Assembly (NCBI GenBank): GCA_027295975.1
Contig: JAPUJX010000352.1
Location: 1 to 6,244, forward strand
Reading direction: 5' to 3'
From: Gammaproteobacteria bacterium
GTDB taxonomy: Bacteria; Pseudomonadota; Gammaproteobacteria; Pseudomonadales; Azotimanducaceae
DNA: 6,244 nt
Below, piece after piece: positions 5,640-6,244 of the stretch. The first letter of the stretch is position 1; every line of letters starts with the position of its first letter. The translations under genes and the position numbers were made by a program. Below the pieces are notes generated by a model. It was given only the letters and a program-made list of their open reading frames with translations, was not told the DNA's origin and searched no databases.

Positions 5640-6244
5640 ATGGCAGACGAAAAACTCCGTGGGCGAGACCTCGGTATTCCATTCGACGGAATACCGGGAC
5701 CGATGAATGGGATCACCGACGTCGCGGGCGTGGAAGTTGGCCACACTACCCTCATCCGCGGTTCGGGCAAACTGGTAGTCGGCGAGGGACCTGTGCGTAC
5801 CGGCGTCACGGCCATACTGCCCCGCGGGCGCAAGTCGATGGATGCGGTATTTGCGGCATGGTTCTCGCAAAACGGTAATGGCGAGATGACGGGCACCACC
5901 TGGATAGAGGATTCCGGGCAGATGTGGGGGCCGGTGATGATCACCAACACCCACAGCGTCGGGGTGGTGCGTGATGCGGTTATTGCCTGGGGACTCAACC
6001 AGACGAATTTACAACACAACGTCGACTCCGATAACTGGTGGGGTCTGCCTGTCGTCGGCGAAACCTGGGATGGTTGGCTGAATGATCTGAACGGTTTCCA
6101 CGTCAAGCCGGAACATGCGTTCGAGGCCCTCGACAACGCGAGCGGTAAAAGGGTGCCGGAGGGGAACGTCGGTGGTGGCACCGGCATGATCTGTTATGAA
6201 TTCAAAGGCGGAATCGGCACTTCATCGCGGATCGTTACCATCGC
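5640..6244 (+). CDS. P1/S58 family aminopeptidase (DmpA/BapA-like), 5' part
   Basis: The frame opens with ATG at 5640, 14 bases after the receptor stop, and runs off the right edge after 201 full codons. The family is usually about 350-400 residues. Conserved segments are RGRDLGIPFDGIPGPMNGIT (7-26), VEVGHTTLI (31-39), GPVRTGVTAILPRG, NGNGEMTGTTWIEDSG (78-93), ITNTHSVGVVRDAVIAWG, LPVVGETWDGWLND and GNVGGGTGMICYEFKGGIGT (175-194). DmpA and BapA are Ntn-type hydrolases that self-cleave before a serine near position 250, which becomes the nucleophile and releases N-terminal L-, D- or beta-residues. That serine lies beyond the window, so activity cannot be confirmed. No signal peptide follows the chosen start, suggesting a cytoplasmic enzyme like DmpA. 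An in-frame GTG at 5625 overlapping the receptor stop is an alternative start. Spacing suggests co-transcription with the receptor. The family call is firm; D- or beta-specificity is not visible. Confidence 0.94.
   Translation, partial: MADEKLRGRDLGIPFDGIPGPMNGITDVAGVEVGHTTLIRGSGKLVVGEGPVRTGVTAILPRGRKSMDAVFAAWFSQNGNGEMTGTTWIEDSGQMWGPVMITNTHSVGVVRDAVIAWGLNQTNLQHNVDSDNWWGLPVVGETWDGWLNDLNGFHVKPEHAFEALDNASGKRVPEGNVGGGTGMICYEFKGGIGTSSRIVTI
5670..5698 (+). repeat. Inverted repeat / RNA hairpin in the start of the aminopeptidase gene
   Basis: The arm CTCGGTATTCC (5670-5680) pairs with GGAATACCGGG (5688-5698) across a 7-base loop. Nine contiguous Watson-Crick pairs are followed by one G-U and one C-G pair. 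It begins 30 bases after the ATG. Both arms encode Gly-Ile-Pro, and the repeat arises because GGT ATT CC and GGA ATA CC are reverse complements. No U-run follows, so it is not an intrinsic terminator. It may affect ribosome progress or mRNA stability, or be a by-product of the repeated GIP peptide. Confidence 0.7.

Noticed and set aside
5582..6187. 201-residue minus-strand frame at the right end
   Set aside because: It is a shadow of the P1 aminopeptidase coding sequence, whose conserved motifs are unmistakable on the plus strand.

Overview
The window looks like one co-directional stretch of a Gram-negative chromosome, with every supported gene on the + strand. The organism is probably a gammaproteobacterium or another proteobacterium with many TonB-dependent receptors. 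That reading rests on the FecI-like sigma factor, FecR-like anti-sigma factor and STN-type TonB-dependent transducer, on a moderately GC-rich composition judged by eye, and on GTG starts with weak Shine-Dalgarno sequences. No species-level assignment is possible from the sequence alone. No tRNA, rRNA, CRISPR array, transposase or insertion sequence was seen. No gene-free stretch exceeds 100 bases.

Layout from left to right: (1) the 3' part of an M81-family (MlrC/microcystinase-like) metallopeptidase gene, cut by the left edge and ending at 1010; (2) an ECF sigma factor of the FecI type, best start GTG at 1073, ending at 1570; (3) a FecR-like membrane anti-sigma/signal transducer, GTG 1640 to 2581; (4) a 981-residue outer-membrane TonB-dependent receptor with an N-terminal STN signalling domain, GTG 2680 to 5625; (5) the 5' part of a P1/S58-family aminopeptidase (DmpA/BapA-like, D- and beta-aminopeptidase family), from 5640 and cut by the right edge. 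The gaps are 62, 69, 98 and 14 bases, which suggests an operon or two tightly linked transcription units.

How the parts may work together: the receptor would bind a substrate outside the cell and move it through the outer membrane using TonB energy. Its STN domain would signal to the periplasmic part of FecR, which would release or activate the sigma factor to raise receptor transcription. The receptor locus is flanked by two hydrolases from families known for unusual peptide bonds. M81 includes MlrC, which acts on linear microcystin fragments. P1 includes enzymes that remove N-terminal D- or beta-amino acids. Together they suggest a regulated uptake and breakdown module for peptides carrying D- or beta-residues, possibly nonribosomal or cyanobacterial ones, rather than a siderophore system. 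This substrate assignment is inference. The family calls and the signalling architecture are well supported.

Smaller points worth attention are an 11-base-pair hairpin inside the start of the aminopeptidase gene, an in-frame amber codon after a good ribosome-binding sequence just ahead of fecR, a candidate ECF promoter ahead of the receptor, and matching STN-like modules with an aligned cysteine in FecR and the receptor.
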